Source: Dinghuibacter sp035492835 (GTDB lineage: Bacteria > Bacteroidota > Bacteroidia > Chitinophagales > Chitinophagaceae). Taken from it: a DNA stretch of 51,225 nucleotides. The stretch spans positions 1 to 51,225 of the forward strand of contig NZ_DATJIY010000015.1 in NCBI RefSeq assembly GCF_035492835.1. Direction: 5' to 3'. This document shows positions 1 through 7,974 of the stretch, piece by piece. Position numbers and translations under genes: made by a program. A model generated the notes under the pieces. That model searched no databases, was not told where the DNA came from, and worked only from the letters and a program-made list of their open reading frames with translations. Position 1 is the stretch's first letter. Every line of letters begins with the position of its first letter.

Positions 1-85
1 TGGAGAAGCATTTCTTTTCGGTTTTTCTGAATGGCTTTTGCAAACTTGTGCGGCGGTATTTTAACGGGCGCCCCCTTTTTTTCAT
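1..85 (-). CDS. Possible truncated gene running off the left edge (N-terminus only)
   Basis: An ATG at 85 on the minus strand opens a frame that stays open to the window edge (28 codons visible). The visible N-terminus is very basic and begins MKKRGRPLKY, with an AT-hook-like RGRP core at residues 4-7. A purine-rich GGAAAG lies upstream. Proteins starting this way include small DNA-binding and phage or plasmid-type proteins, but too little is visible to name a family. The stretch is AT-rich compared with the rest of the window. It could be part of a mobile element whose other end is marked by the tRNA-Leu repeat nearby, or it could be chance. The opposite strand also has a short open tail (3-116), so the strand is uncertain. 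Confidence 0.25.
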   Translation of the reverse strand, partial: MKKRGRPLKYRRTSLQKPFRKTEKKCFS

Positions 86-288
86 GGGATTTTTTGTTAC
101 AATAGCTTTCCTTTAATTTGATTCAAGCGCAGTGTCTTGACATCGCAACAGCGAAGTCCTATGCAACAACAGAACATAAAGGCATCTCGCACCTCCAGGT
201 TGTCGATGACTTTCTTGTTGGCCGTGAGTACTTATCTGCTTTGAGAAATTCTTTGTTTTACTTCGAAGCTGTCGTTTTACAGATATTT

Positions 289-306
289 AGTGCGGAAGAA
301 GAGATT
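289..306. repeat. Direct repeat of the tRNA-Leu 3' end (att-like)
   Basis: The 18 bases AGTGCGGAAGAAGAGATT occur here and again at 491-508, where they form the 3' end of the tRNA-Leu gene plus two flanking bases. Repeats of a tRNA 3' end are the usual footprint of integrase-mediated insertion. The copies are only 202 bp apart, so if this is an att site it marks a remnant, or the inner border of an element lying left of the window. Confidence 0.45.
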
Positions 307-338
307 GCCTTCGGCGCTGCGCGCCTCCGGCGATCTCT
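300..338. repeat. Hairpin next to the att-like repeat
   Basis: Arms 300-309 and 329-338 pair over 10 bases with one T-G wobble, and an inner perfect stem (313-317 with 321-325) closes a three-base loop. The left arm is built from the tRNA-derived repeat. Confidence 0.5.
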
Positions 339-357
339 AAGTGGGGGCGACCCGATC

Positions 358-497
358 CGCACCGATCGACGCCCGGCCGCTGCGCGGCCTCAGTTTTGTC
401 GCTTATTGCGCGTCCGCGAGCGAGCTCGCTCCCGCTCCATAAACGACAAAACCCCTGGCCAGGGGCCAGGGGCGTCGATCTATACAGATCAGTGCGG
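358..497. repeat. Cloverleaf-like nest of inverted repeats
   Basis: A perfect 11-bp closing stem (364-374 with 470-480) encloses three further arms: 375-389 (perfect 6-bp stem, three-base loop), 393-406 with 439-452 (13 of 14 paired) and the perfect 14-bp palindrome 452-465. The middle arm holds another perfect 14-bp palindrome at 418-431. A six-base outer stem (358-363 with 492-497) reaches into the tRNA 3' end. It could be a dispersed intergenic repeat, the end of a mobile element or a structured RNA. Confidence 0.5.
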
Positions 498-576
498 AAG
501 AAGAGATTCGAACTCTCACGCCAGTTACGGCGCTACCACCTCAAAGTAGTGCGTCTACCAGTTTCGCCACCTCCGC
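493..576 (-). tRNA. tRNA-Leu (anticodon GAG)
   Basis: The reverse complement folds as a class II tRNA of 84 nt. The acceptor stem is GCGGAGG with CTTCCGC (one G-U) and A as discriminator. The anticodon stem CTACT/GGTAG holds the loop TTGAGGT, giving anticodon GAG, which reads CUC/CUU leucine codons. The variable arm has a short stem (GCC/GGC), and the T arm holds the loop TTCGAAT. CCA is not encoded. The 3' 16 bases are part of the direct repeat copied at 289-306. Confidence 0.93.
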
Positions 577-605
577 AAGGGGCTGCAAATATAGGGAAAA
601 AAAGA

Positions 606-1028
606 TTACGAAAACCAATTTCTGTCGAGGGACCAGCGGCCGCCGCCTTTCAATAATAGATAGCACGTGCCGAGGAGCATGCACCAGTCGGTGCGGGCGG
701 CGTGGAGCATGGGGAAGAGGCCCTGATCGACGAGGACGCGGCTCTGGATGGCCACGAGGGAGAAAATGGTAATGACCAATAAAGGAATCACTGCAAACCG
801 GGTGAAAAGTCCGAGAAGGACGAGCACGGCGCAAATCACCTGGAGCACGCCGTCAAAATAAGCGGAAAAGTAGGGGAGGGGAAAACCGATGCTGAGGAAC
901 CGGCCGCCGCCGAGGATGGAAGGATAGATGAATTTTTGGAGACCTTCCGACAAGAAAATTCCTCCGACCATGAGTCGGATGAACAGGACGGAGCCGGTCT
1001 CTTCGGTAGCCAATATCCTTCTGATCAT
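606..1028 (-). CDS. DoxX family membrane protein
   Basis: A 140-residue protein with four hydrophobic segments, typical in length and layout of the DoxX family. The N-terminal stretch with RLMVGGIFLSEGLQKF and the later LGLFTRFAVIPLL segment are characteristic. DoxX-like proteins are small inner-membrane proteins linked to quinone or thiol redox; the exact role here cannot be read from sequence. It starts at an ATG directly preceded by two tandem copies of a 9-bp unit (1029-1037 and 1038-1046). It is divergent from the permease operon at 1112 and ends 29 bp before the tRNA-Leu gene. Confidence 0.85.
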   Translation of the reverse strand: MIRRILATEETGSVLFIRLMVGGIFLSEGLQKFIYPSILGGGRFLSIGFPLPYFSAYFDGVLQVICAVLVLLGLFTRFAVIPLLVITIFSLVAIQSRVLVDQGLFPMLHAARTDWCMLLGTCYLLLKGGGRWSLDRNWFS

Positions 1029-1111
1029 GGGGTAAGCGGGGTAAGCAATTAAAATGCCGAAAAGGTATAAAACAAAAATGACTTAACGAAAATTATCATA
1101 GTTTTAGAGCT

Positions 1112-2431
1112 ATGCCTCTAATACTCTGTTTTATAGGCATCCTATGCCTGGTGTTGCTGATCGTTTGGTGTAAGCTTGACACTTTTATCTCCTTTATTGT
1201 CGTCAGCATCGGTTTGGGGTTGGCATGTGGATTGAACGTCACACAAATCGGGGGCGCGATCCAGAAGGGGATAGGCGGAATTCTCGGGTCGCTGGTAATC
1301 ATTCTTGGTTTTGGAGCCATGTTGGGTAGGTTGGTCGCGGACAGCGGCGCGGCCCAGCAGATCATGGAATCGCTGATAAAGATTTCGGGCAAGCGATACA
1401 TCCGTTGGGCGATGGCGCTGGCGGGGCTGGTCGTGGGTATCCCGCTTTTTTATAATGCCGGTTTCGTGGTGGTGATGCCGTTGATCGTCGCGGCGGGCGC
1501 GTCCACGGGTATCCCGCTGGTGTCGGTGGGTATGCCGATGCTTTCCGCCTTGTCGGTTGCGCATGGGTTTTTGCCGCCGCACCCTTCGCCCGCGACGATT
1601 TCGCAACAGCTCCACGCGGACATGGGCAAAACCCTGCTATACGGCCTGGTGGCGGCTGTCCCGTCGATCGCATTAGCCGGACCGGTATTTTCGAGGTTCC
1701 TGAAAAAGTATAAATCGACGCCCGATCCCGCGCTGCTGTCGGTCCAAAAAAAACAAAAAGATGAGCTTCCGGGTCTGGGCGTCAGCCTGATTACTGCATT
1801 GCTGCCGCTCGTGCTGCTCACGGCGACGACCGTCATGGATGCGGCCGGGACAAAACCGGGTACCCTCAAAACCGTCATTGCCTTTATCGGCGAGCCGAAC
1901 ATCGCCATGCTCCTATCGGTGCTTGTGGCAATCTACACACTGGGTCTGAGGCGCGGTCAAAAAATGACGCAGGTGATGAAGGCGTGCGAAGACGCGATCA
2001 AAGGCGTGGCGCCCATCCTGCTGGTGATCGCCGGGTCTGGGGTGTTCGTGGAAGTGATGCGGCAGGGAGGGATCACGGACAACATCGCAAGTCTGTTAAA
2101 AAACGCCACGGTCTCGCCCCTCATACTAGGCTGGGGCCTCGCCGCCCTGATCCGCGTATGCGTGGGTTCCGCGACGGTGGCCGGGCTCACGACAGCCGGG
2201 ATCGTCTTACCTTTGCTGGCGCAACACCCCGGGGTGCCTCCCGAGCTGATGGTGCTGGCGATAGGGGCGGGGAGCCTCTTTTGCTCGCACGTAAACGACG
2301 GGGGCTTCTGGCTGTTCAAGAATTATTTCAACCTCACCGTTCGCGAAACCTTCCTTACCTGGTCGGTGATGGAGACGATTGTCTCGGTGGTGGGGTTGCT
2401 GGCCGTTTTACTATTAAACCTTATATTATGA
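1112..2431 (+). CDS. GntP-family permease (DsdX-like candidate)
   Basis: A 439-residue inner-membrane transporter with about 12 hydrophobic segments, the usual GntP-family length. Family signatures are visible: GIPLFYNAGF at 109-118, HGFLPPHPSP at 151-160 and SHVNDGGFW near 392-400. GntP transporters bring in gluconate and related acids by proton symport, and the family includes the D-serine transporter DsdX. The stop codon overlaps the ATG of the RidA gene (ATGA), and that gene touches a fold-III PLP enzyme, so the three form an operon. The partners favour a D-hydroxyamino acid as cargo over a sugar acid; this is inference, since the sequence alone does not fix the substrate. Confidence 0.88.
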   Translation: MPLILCFIGILCLVLLIVWCKLDTFISFIVVSIGLGLACGLNVTQIGGAIQKGIGGILGSLVIILGFGAMLGRLVADSGAAQQIMESLIKISGKRYIRWAMALAGLVVGIPLFYNAGFVVVMPLIVAAGASTGIPLVSVGMPMLSALSVAHGFLPPHPSPATISQQLHADMGKTLLYGLVAAVPSIALAGPVFSRFLKKYKSTPDPALLSVQKKQKDELPGLGVSLITALLPLVLLTATTVMDAAGTKPGTLKTVIAFIGEPNIAMLLSVLVAIYTLGLRRGQKMTQVMKACEDAIKGVAPILLVIAGSGVFVEVMRQGGITDNIASLLKNATVSPLILGWGLAALIRVCVGSATVAGLTTAGIVLPLLAQHPGVPPELMVLAIGAGSLFCSHVNDGGFWLFKNYFNLTVRETFLTWSVMETIVSVVGLLAVLLLNLIL

Positions 2432-2889
2432 GTCCGCAGGAACGTTTCGAAAAGACAGGATTGACCCTACCGCCGCCTCCAGCGCCTAAAGGCGTGTACA
2501 AACCCTTACTGGTGGTGGACAAGCTGGTGTATGTATCGGGCCATGGTCCGGTAAGGACGGATGGCACGTTGATCGTCGGCAAGGCCGGCGCGGAATTGGA
2601 CAAAGACGAGGCAAAGGCGGCCGCCAAACAGGTTGGTCTGACCATCCTTTCCACGCTCATTACCGGCCTGGGTTCGCTGGATAAGATCAAAAGGGTCGTA
2701 AAAACATTGGGCATGGTCAACGCCGTGCCGCATTTTCACCCCCATCCTTACGTCATCAACGGTTGCAGCGAGCTCTTCGCGGAAGTCTGGGGCCCGGACC
2801 TGGGTGTCGGCGTCCGTAGCGCGGTGGGCATGGGTTCACTGCCGGAAAACATTACGGTGGAAATCGAAGTTATTTTTGAATTGGCATAA
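2428..2889 (+). CDS. RidA/YjgF family protein (enamine/imine deaminase type)
   Basis: A 153-residue protein of the longer RidA/YjgF subfamily. The C-terminal block around R130 (GVRSAVGMGSLPENITVEIE) matches the family signature, and Arg130 is the likely substrate-binding arginine. RidA proteins hydrolyse reactive enamines and imines such as 2-aminoacrylate, which PLP enzymes release from serine or threonine. The frame is open far upstream, but that part is antiparallel shadow inside the permease gene; the ATG at 2428 overlaps the permease stop as ATGA and gives the normal family length. The stop overlaps the next start (TAATG). The context suggests it cleans up the product of the next gene. 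Confidence 0.85.
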   Translation: MSPQERFEKTGLTLPPPPAPKGVYKPLLVVDKLVYVSGHGPVRTDGTLIVGKAGAELDKDEAKAAAKQVGLTILSTLITGLGSLDKIKRVVKTLGMVNAVPHFHPHPYVINGCSELFAEVWGPDLGVGVRSAVGMGSLPENITVEIEVIFELA

Positions 2890-3998
2890 TGGACAACTGG
2901 TTCACGATAGACCATCCTGAGAGGATCGATACCCCGGCCTTGTTAATTTACAAGGACCGTGTCGCGACGAATATCGATACCATGATCGCCGTGGCGGGGG
3001 ACCCCGCCCGGCTGATTCCCCACGTCAAGACGCATAAAATGCGGGAGATCGTGGACATGCAGATTGCCAAAGGGGTCAGACGCTTTAAGTGCGCCACGGT
3101 CGCCGAGGCGGAGATGCTGGCGATGGCCGGCGCGTCCGGAGTGCTGATCGCGTATCAGCTGAATGGCCCGAAGATCGATCGATACCTGGAATTGGTGCGG
3201 AAGTATCCACGCATTGCGTGGTCCTCGCTCGTGGACAACCTCGCCTCGGCCCGGGCGATGTCCGAAGCCGCTGCGCAAAACCCCGGCGACCGCGCCTCCG
3301 TTTTCCTCGACATCGATAGCGGCATGCACCGCACAGGCATCGCCCCCGAAGCAGCGCTGGAGCTCGCGCGACAGCTAAAGACGCTGGGCAACATCCGCCT
3401 GCTTGGCCTCCACGCCTACGACGGCCACATCCGCGACGCGGACTTCGGGACCCGTGCAAACCGCTGTGAGGCCGCCATGGCCCCGGTCCGCGAGCTGGCG
3501 GAGCAACTAAAGGAAGAAGGTTTCGACGACCCCATCATCGTGGCCGGCGGCACGCCATCCTTCACGGTCCACGCCCGCCATAAAGACCTTTGGGTGAGCC
3601 CGGGAACGTGCGTCTTGTCCGACTATGGATATGGTGCGCAATTAAAGGAGCAGCACTTCCTGCCCGCGGCGGTACTGATGACTCGCGTGGTCTCCCGCCC
3701 CGGCCCTGGTTTGATCACCACGGACCTCGGCCACAAATCGGTTGCCGCGGAGAACCCGATCGACAAGCGGGTCTTTTTCCTGAACTTAAAAGACTACGAA
3801 GTCATTTCGCAAAGCGAGGAGCACCTGGTCGTACGGACGAAAGAGGGCCAGGAGCCCGAAATCGGCGCCGTGCTCTACGGCGTGCCGTACCACGTCTGCC
3901 CGTCGGTAGCCCTGCACGACGAAGCGCAAGTGATCGCGGATGGCAAATCAACGGGAATCTGGCCGATTGTCGCGCGAAAACGCCGCATCACGATATAA
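2889..3998 (+). CDS. D-threonine aldolase / D-serine dehydratase-like PLP enzyme
   Basis: A 369-residue fold-type III (alanine racemase N-terminal type) PLP enzyme. The Schiff-base lysine is K47 in the HVKTHK motif. Near the C-terminus H335 and C337 form the HxC pair that binds a metal in D-serine dehydratases and D-threonine aldolases. These enzymes cleave D-threonine to glycine and acetaldehyde, or dehydrate D-serine to pyruvate through aminoacrylate; the two activities cannot be separated here. It is the last gene of the operon with the GntP-type permease and RidA. Its stop codon lies in an A-run shared with the icd terminator. Codon use and GC content match the neighbours. Confidence 0.85.
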   Translation: MDNWFTIDHPERIDTPALLIYKDRVATNIDTMIAVAGDPARLIPHVKTHKMREIVDMQIAKGVRRFKCATVAEAEMLAMAGASGVLIAYQLNGPKIDRYLELVRKYPRIAWSSLVDNLASARAMSEAAAQNPGDRASVFLDIDSGMHRTGIAPEAALELARQLKTLGNIRLLGLHAYDGHIRDADFGTRANRCEAAMAPVRELAEQLKEEGFDDPIIVAGGTPSFTVHARHKDLWVSPGTCVLSDYGYGAQLKEQHFLPAAVLMTRVVSRPGPGLITTDLGHKSVAAENPIDKRVFFLNLKDYEVISQSEEHLVVRTKEGQEPEIGAVLYGVPYHVCPSVALHDEAQVIADGKSTGIWPIVARKRRITI

Positions 3999-4026
3999 AA
4001 AAAAGGCCGCCCTGCTTGAGCGGCCT
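3996..4026 (-). terminator. Rho-independent terminator of icd
   Basis: Arms 4004-4010 and 4020-4026 form a perfect 7-bp GC-rich stem with a 9-base loop. Read on the minus strand it is followed by a run of eight or more T residues that overlaps the stop codon of the convergent PLP enzyme gene. On the plus strand no T-run follows, so it mainly serves icd. Confidence 0.75.
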
Positions 4027-4049
4027 GCAATGTATTCGCGGGAAAAAAA

Positions 4050-5282
4050 CTATTTCAGCTTCTTCTTCAGATTCTCATCGAGCGCCTCGAGGAACTCCTC
4101 CGTATACAGGTAGTGCTTCCCATGCTCCACGTTGTTCCCGTGGATACACACCGCGAGGTCCTTCGTCATCTTCCCGCTTTCGACGGTCTCGACGCAGACG
4201 GCTTCGAGGGCTTCGGCGAAATCGATCAGCGCCTTATTGTTGTCCAGCTTGCCGCGGAACGCGAGCCCGCGGGTCCAGGCGTAAATGGAGGCGATGGGAT
4301 TGGTGGACGTGGGTTTGCCCTTCTGGTGGTCGCGGTAGTGGCGGGTGACGGTCCCGTGGGCGGCTTCGGCCTCCATGGTATGGCCGTCCGGGGTGATCAG
4401 CACCGAGGTCATCAGACCGAGGGAGCCGAAGCCCTGGGCGACGGTGTCGCTTTGTACGTCGCCGTCGTAGTTCTTACAGGCCCATACGAAGTTGCCGTGC
4501 CACTTGAGCGCGCTAGCGACCATGTCGTCGATGAGGCGGTGCTCGTAGGTCAGGCCCGCTGCGTCGAAGGCGGATTTGAATTCCTGCAAATAAATTTCCT
4601 CGAAGATGTCCTTGAAACGGCCGTCGTATTTCTTCAGGATGGTATTCTTGGTCGAGAAGTAGAGGGGCCACTTCTTTTGCAGGGCCATGTTGAAACAGGC
4701 GCGGGCAAAACCGCGGATGGACTCCTCGGTGTTGTACATCGCCAGGGCTACGCCGTCGCCCTTGAAATTGTACACTTCGTAGGATTGGGTCTCGCCGCCG
4801 TCTTCGGGCTGGAAGGTGATGGTGAGCTTGCCCTTGCCCTTGGTCACGAAATCGGTGGCGCGGTACTGGTCGCCAAAGGCGTGACGGCCGATACAGATCG
4901 GCGCGGTCCAGTTGGGGACGAGGCGGGGGATATTGCTGATGACGATGGGTTCGCGGAAAACCGTGCCGTCCAGGATGTTGCGGATGGTGCCGTTGGGGCT
5001 CTTCCACATTTGTTTCAGGTTGAACTCCTTTACGCGGGCCTCGTCGGGGGTGATCGTAGCGCACTTGATGCCGACGCCGTACTGCCTGATCGCGTTGGCG
5101 GCGTCGATGGTGACCTGGTCGTTGGTCTCGTCACGGTATTCGATGCCCAGGTCGTAGTACTTGATATCGATGTCCAGGTAGGGGAGTATAAGCTTGTCTT
5201 TGATCAGTTTCCAGATGATCCGGGTCATTTCGTCCCCGTCCAGTTCAACGACGGGATTTTTTACAGTAATTTTTTGTGCCAT
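4050..5282 (-). CDS. icd: NADP-dependent isocitrate dehydrogenase (eukaryote-like type)
   Basis: A 410-residue protein closely resembling the homodimeric IDH of eukaryotes rather than E. coli Icd. It oxidises isocitrate to 2-oxoglutarate and CO2 in the TCA cycle. Visible sites: SPNGTIRN at 95-102 and R110 for isocitrate binding, R133 in IGRHAFGDQY (equivalent to Arg132 of human IDH1), Tyr140, Lys212, Asp252 and Asp275 for catalysis and metal, and HGTVTRHY at 309-316, where Arg and His mark NADP specificity. The ATG at 5282 fits the usual N-terminus. It is monocistronic, convergent to the D-amino-acid operon, with its own terminator. Confidence 0.96.
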   Translation of the reverse strand: MAQKITVKNPVVELDGDEMTRIIWKLIKDKLILPYLDIDIKYYDLGIEYRDETNDQVTIDAANAIRQYGVGIKCATITPDEARVKEFNLKQMWKSPNGTIRNILDGTVFREPIVISNIPRLVPNWTAPICIGRHAFGDQYRATDFVTKGKGKLTITFQPEDGGETQSYEVYNFKGDGVALAMYNTEESIRGFARACFNMALQKKWPLYFSTKNTILKKYDGRFKDIFEEIYLQEFKSAFDAAGLTYEHRLIDDMVASALKWHGNFVWACKNYDGDVQSDTVAQGFGSLGLMTSVLITPDGHTMEAEAAHGTVTRHYRDHQKGKPTSTNPIASIYAWTRGLAFRGKLDNNKALIDFAEALEAVCVETVESGKMTKDLAVCIHGNNVEHGKHYLYTEEFLEALDENLKKKLK

Positions 5283-5341
5283 AGTGTTAAACTAGATTTT
5301 GATTCTGTACGTATGTATATCGGGCAGCTAAAGTAACGAAT

Positions 5342-6094
5342 ATGAGGCATTTCAGATGTAGAAAAGTTGGATGGACGGCCCTCCTGCTGGGGCTGGCCTG
5401 CGCCAAGAGCCCAGCCACACCCGGCGCTCCGCTACCGCCCGCGGACACCACGGCCACCACGAAGACCGATACGGCGACCGTGACGATCGTGGAGAAGTAC
5501 CAAACGTACCTGGCCCTGGGGGACTCTTATACGATCGGCCAATCGGTGGGCGACAGCGACCGGTACCCGGTACAGGCGGTGAAAACACTAAAAACCCGGG
5601 GCGACACCGTCGAACCCCCGGAAATCATCGCCGTCACCGGCTGGACGACCGCCAACCTGTTGTATGCGCTGGCGCAAAGCCCGCCCAGGCTGAAGACCTA
5701 TAGCCGGGTGACGCTGCTGATCGGCGTCAACAACCAATACCAGGGCGGCGCCCTGAGCACCTACCGGACTGAATTCACGCAGCTGCTGCAGATGGCGATA
5801 CATTGGGCGGGGGACACCCCTGCGCACGTAGTCGTCCTGTCCATACCCGACTATGCGGATTCGCCATATGGTCAGACCCGGAGCGATACCGCGAGCATCA
5901 GCGCCCAGATCGACCAGTTCAACGCCGCCAATTACCAGATCAGCGTGCAATATGGCGTCAAATACCTGGATATTACGCCCTGGACGCGACAGGCAAAGGG
6001 TAACTCCGCGCTGTTTGCGTACGATGGCCTCCACTATTCCGGTGCGGAAATGGCCCTTTGGGCGCAAGGGCTGGTAAAGCTGTGGATCAACTAG
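5342..6094 (+). CDS. SGNH/GDSL-type hydrolase, probable lipoprotein
   Basis: A 250-residue exported hydrolase. The N-terminus has a basic start, a hydrophobic core and Cys20 in LGLAC, a slightly weak lipobox, followed by a Pro/Thr-rich linker (23-48). The SGNH blocks are present: GDSY at 60-63 with nucleophile Ser62, GVNN at 128-131, and DGLH at 228-231 giving Asp228 and His231. Such enzymes are esterases or lipases acting on acyl esters; the substrate is unknown. The 3' end overlaps the mntH stop codon by a few bases in convergent orientation. It is divergent from icd. Confidence 0.85.
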   Translation: MRHFRCRKVGWTALLLGLACAKSPATPGAPLPPADTTATTKTDTATVTIVEKYQTYLALGDSYTIGQSVGDSDRYPVQAVKTLKTRGDTVEPPEIIAVTGWTTANLLYALAQSPPRLKTYSRVTLLIGVNNQYQGGALSTYRTEFTQLLQMAIHWAGDTPAHVVVLSIPDYADSPYGQTRSDTASISAQIDQFNAANYQISVQYGVKYLDITPWTRQAKGNSALFAYDGLHYSGAEMALWAQGLVKLWIN

Positions 6095-7974
6095 ACATTC
6101 ACCACCAGCAACGGTATAGCGATCCCATGCCGCACCGCGTCGATCGTCGCCCCGTGGATGAAGTCCTGGAGGCCGGCGTGCCGGTGCGCCCCCATGACGA
6201 GCATGTCCGCTTTATACTCCTTGACCAGCCGCACGATTTCGTTGACCCGGTTCCGGTAGCCCAGCAACCCCTGGACGCGGTAGCCCCGGGTGCGCAGGAA
6301 GTCCACGTACACGGCCATCCGGCGCTCGTCCTCCTTGCTTTCCTCGTCGAAGGTATGCGCGCCGAGCATGCGCGCGGAAGCGCTTTCTACGATATGGATC
6401 AGGATAAATTCGGTGTGCGGCCCCGCCTGGCCGAGGGCGTGGCTGATGATCCTCATGTCCGAGCCGCTGAATTCCAGGGCGATGGAAATAGTCTGGTAAT
6501 GCGGGATGTCGAGCGTCAGCTCCGGCTGAATGTCGCCGTGGATGCGCGGCAGGTTCTGCATCCGGTACCGGAGCCGCAGCGGCAGGTAGACGGTGTAGGC
6601 CAGCAGGAAAAGGTAACCGGCGATCCCCACCACGATCAGGGCCTTCCAGCCAAAGGGCGCCCCGGAATGGAAATAGTCGGTTACCAGCCCGAATACCATC
6701 GCGAGGTTGAGGTAGAGCAGCACGGCCGCGACCACCCAGGCGAACAGCTGCGTCCGGCGACGGATCGCGAACGGACCCATGCTGGCCCTGTCGCTGACGA
6801 AGTGGATCAGCGGTATCACCGCAAAACCCAGCTGCAGGCTGAGGATGACCTGGCTCAGGACGATCAGCTGGTTGATCTCCTGGTCGCCGTATATCCAAAG
6901 CACCACCAGCGCCGGCACGATGGCCACCAGCCGGGTGAGCAGCCGCCGGAGCCACGGGTTTATCCGCAGCCGCAGGTACCCTTCCATCACGATCTGGCCC
7001 GCCAGCGTACCGGTAACGGTAGAGCTTTGGCCTGAGGCGATCAGCGCGATCGCGAAAAGCAGCGGCGCCAGCTTGGTCCCCAGGAGGGGCGCCAGTAGCT
7101 TATACGCCTGTTGTATTTCTCCCACGTCCGTACGGCCGGTCTTAAAAAAGGCGGTGGCGGCCAGCACCAGGATGGCGGCGTTGACCAGGAACGCCAGGTT
7201 CAGGGCGATGGTCGAATCCCACATGTTCCACTTCAGCGCCTGTTTCACGCCGGGGATGTCGCGCGCGAACTTGCGCGTCTGTACCAGGGCGGAGTGGAGG
7301 TACAGGTTGTGCGGCATGACGGTGGCGCCGACGATCCCCACGGCGATATACAGCGCTTCGTGGTTGGGGAGGCGCGGGATAAAGCCGGTAAGGACCTCGC
7401 CGACGCGCGGACGGACCATCAGTATCTCGACGAGGAAGGAAACGCCGATGACCGCGATGAGCGCCAGGATAAAGGCTTCCAATTTACGCATCCCCAAACG
7501 CTGCAACAGCAGGAAAAGGAAGGTATCGAGGACCGTTAGCGCGACGCCGCCGAGCAGCGGCAGACCCGTCAGCAGATTTATCCCGATGGCCATTCCCAGC
7601 ACTTCGGCCAGGTCGCAGGCCGCGATGGCGACCTCCGCCAGCAGGTATAGCACCAGGTTGACCGAACGCGGGTAGACTTCGCGGTTGGCCTGTGCCAGGT
7701 CGCGTCCCCGGACAATACCGAGCCGCGCGCTCAACCCCTGGAGCAACAAGGCGATGACGTTGCTCAGCAACAGCACCCATATCAGCGTGTAACCGAACTG
7801 GCTGCCGCCGGCCAGGTCGGTGGCCCAGTTCCCGGGGTCCATATAACCGACGCTCACCAGGTAGGCTGGCCCGAAAAAGGCGAATACCCGCTTCCACGAG
7901 CGCCCCTTTTCCGAAATGTTTACGCTGGCGTGGACGTTCGACAGCGAAGCGTCTTCATGTATCTTATTGATCAT
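6091..7974 (-). CDS. mntH: Nramp-family Mn2+/Fe2+ transporter with C-terminal UspA domain
   Basis: A 627-residue protein. The first part is an Nramp (MntH) proton-coupled divalent metal transporter with about 11-12 membrane segments: DPGN at 46-49 in the first helix and MPH at 220-222 in the sixth are the metal-binding motifs. Residues about 491-627 form a universal-stress-protein domain with the nucleotide-binding pattern GAHRHAGLQDFIHGAT from about 595. MntH proteins usually end near 410-450 residues, so this is a fusion. I chose the ATG at 7974 because the frame upstream offers only a TTG. It overlaps the end of mntR by 11 bp, indicating a joint transcript. Confidence 0.92.
   Translation of the reverse strand: MINKIHEDASLSNVHASVNISEKGRSWKRVFAFFGPAYLVSVGYMDPGNWATDLAGGSQFGYTLIWVLLLSNVIALLLQGLSARLGIVRGRDLAQANREVYPRSVNLVLYLLAEVAIAACDLAEVLGMAIGINLLTGLPLLGGVALTVLDTFLFLLLQRLGMRKLEAFILALIAVIGVSFLVEILMVRPRVGEVLTGFIPRLPNHEALYIAVGIVGATVMPHNLYLHSALVQTRKFARDIPGVKQALKWNMWDSTIALNLAFLVNAAILVLAATAFFKTGRTDVGEIQQAYKLLAPLLGTKLAPLLFAIALIASGQSSTVTGTLAGQIVMEGYLRLRINPWLRRLLTRLVAIVPALVVLWIYGDQEINQLIVLSQVILSLQLGFAVIPLIHFVSDRASMGPFAIRRRTQLFAWVVAAVLLYLNLAMVFGLVTDYFHSGAPFGWKALIVVGIAGYLFLLAYTVYLPLRLRYRMQNLPRIHGDIQPELTLDIPHYQTISIALEFSGSDMRIISHALGQAGPHTEFILIHIVESASARMLGAHTFDEESKEDERRMAVYVDFLRTRGYRVQGLLGYRNRVNEIVRLVKEYKADMLVMGAHRHAGLQDFIHGATIDAVRHGIAIPLLVVNV

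Larger units (their letters stand above)
86..492. other. Gene-free stretch with nested inverted repeats
   Basis: No convincing gene is seen here. The plus-strand frame at 118-549 reads through hairpins and into the tRNA and has no family-like features. What the stretch holds is structure: a hairpin at 300-338, a cloverleaf-like nest at 358-497, and an 18-bp copy of the tRNA-Leu 3' end at 289-306. The first 300 bases are AT-rich and then give way to very GC-rich palindromes. Confidence 0.6.

Noticed and set aside
118..549. Plus-strand open frame across the left edge and the tRNA
   Set aside because: It reads through palindromes and the tRNA-Leu gene; no initiation signal and no domain are visible.
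1984..2427. N-terminal extension of the RidA gene inside the permease gene
   Set aside because: RidA proteins of this type have about 150 residues, and the ATG at 2428 overlaps the permease stop in the usual coupled way.
4113..5336. Long open frame antisense to icd (407 codons)
   Set aside because: icd is unmistakable on the other strand; the antisense frame is the usual effect of GC-rich third positions and its product has no family-like motifs.
6058..7035. Open frame antisense to mntH
   Set aside because: It is rich in His, Gln, Arg and Asp, a typical shadow of a hydrophobic membrane protein gene.
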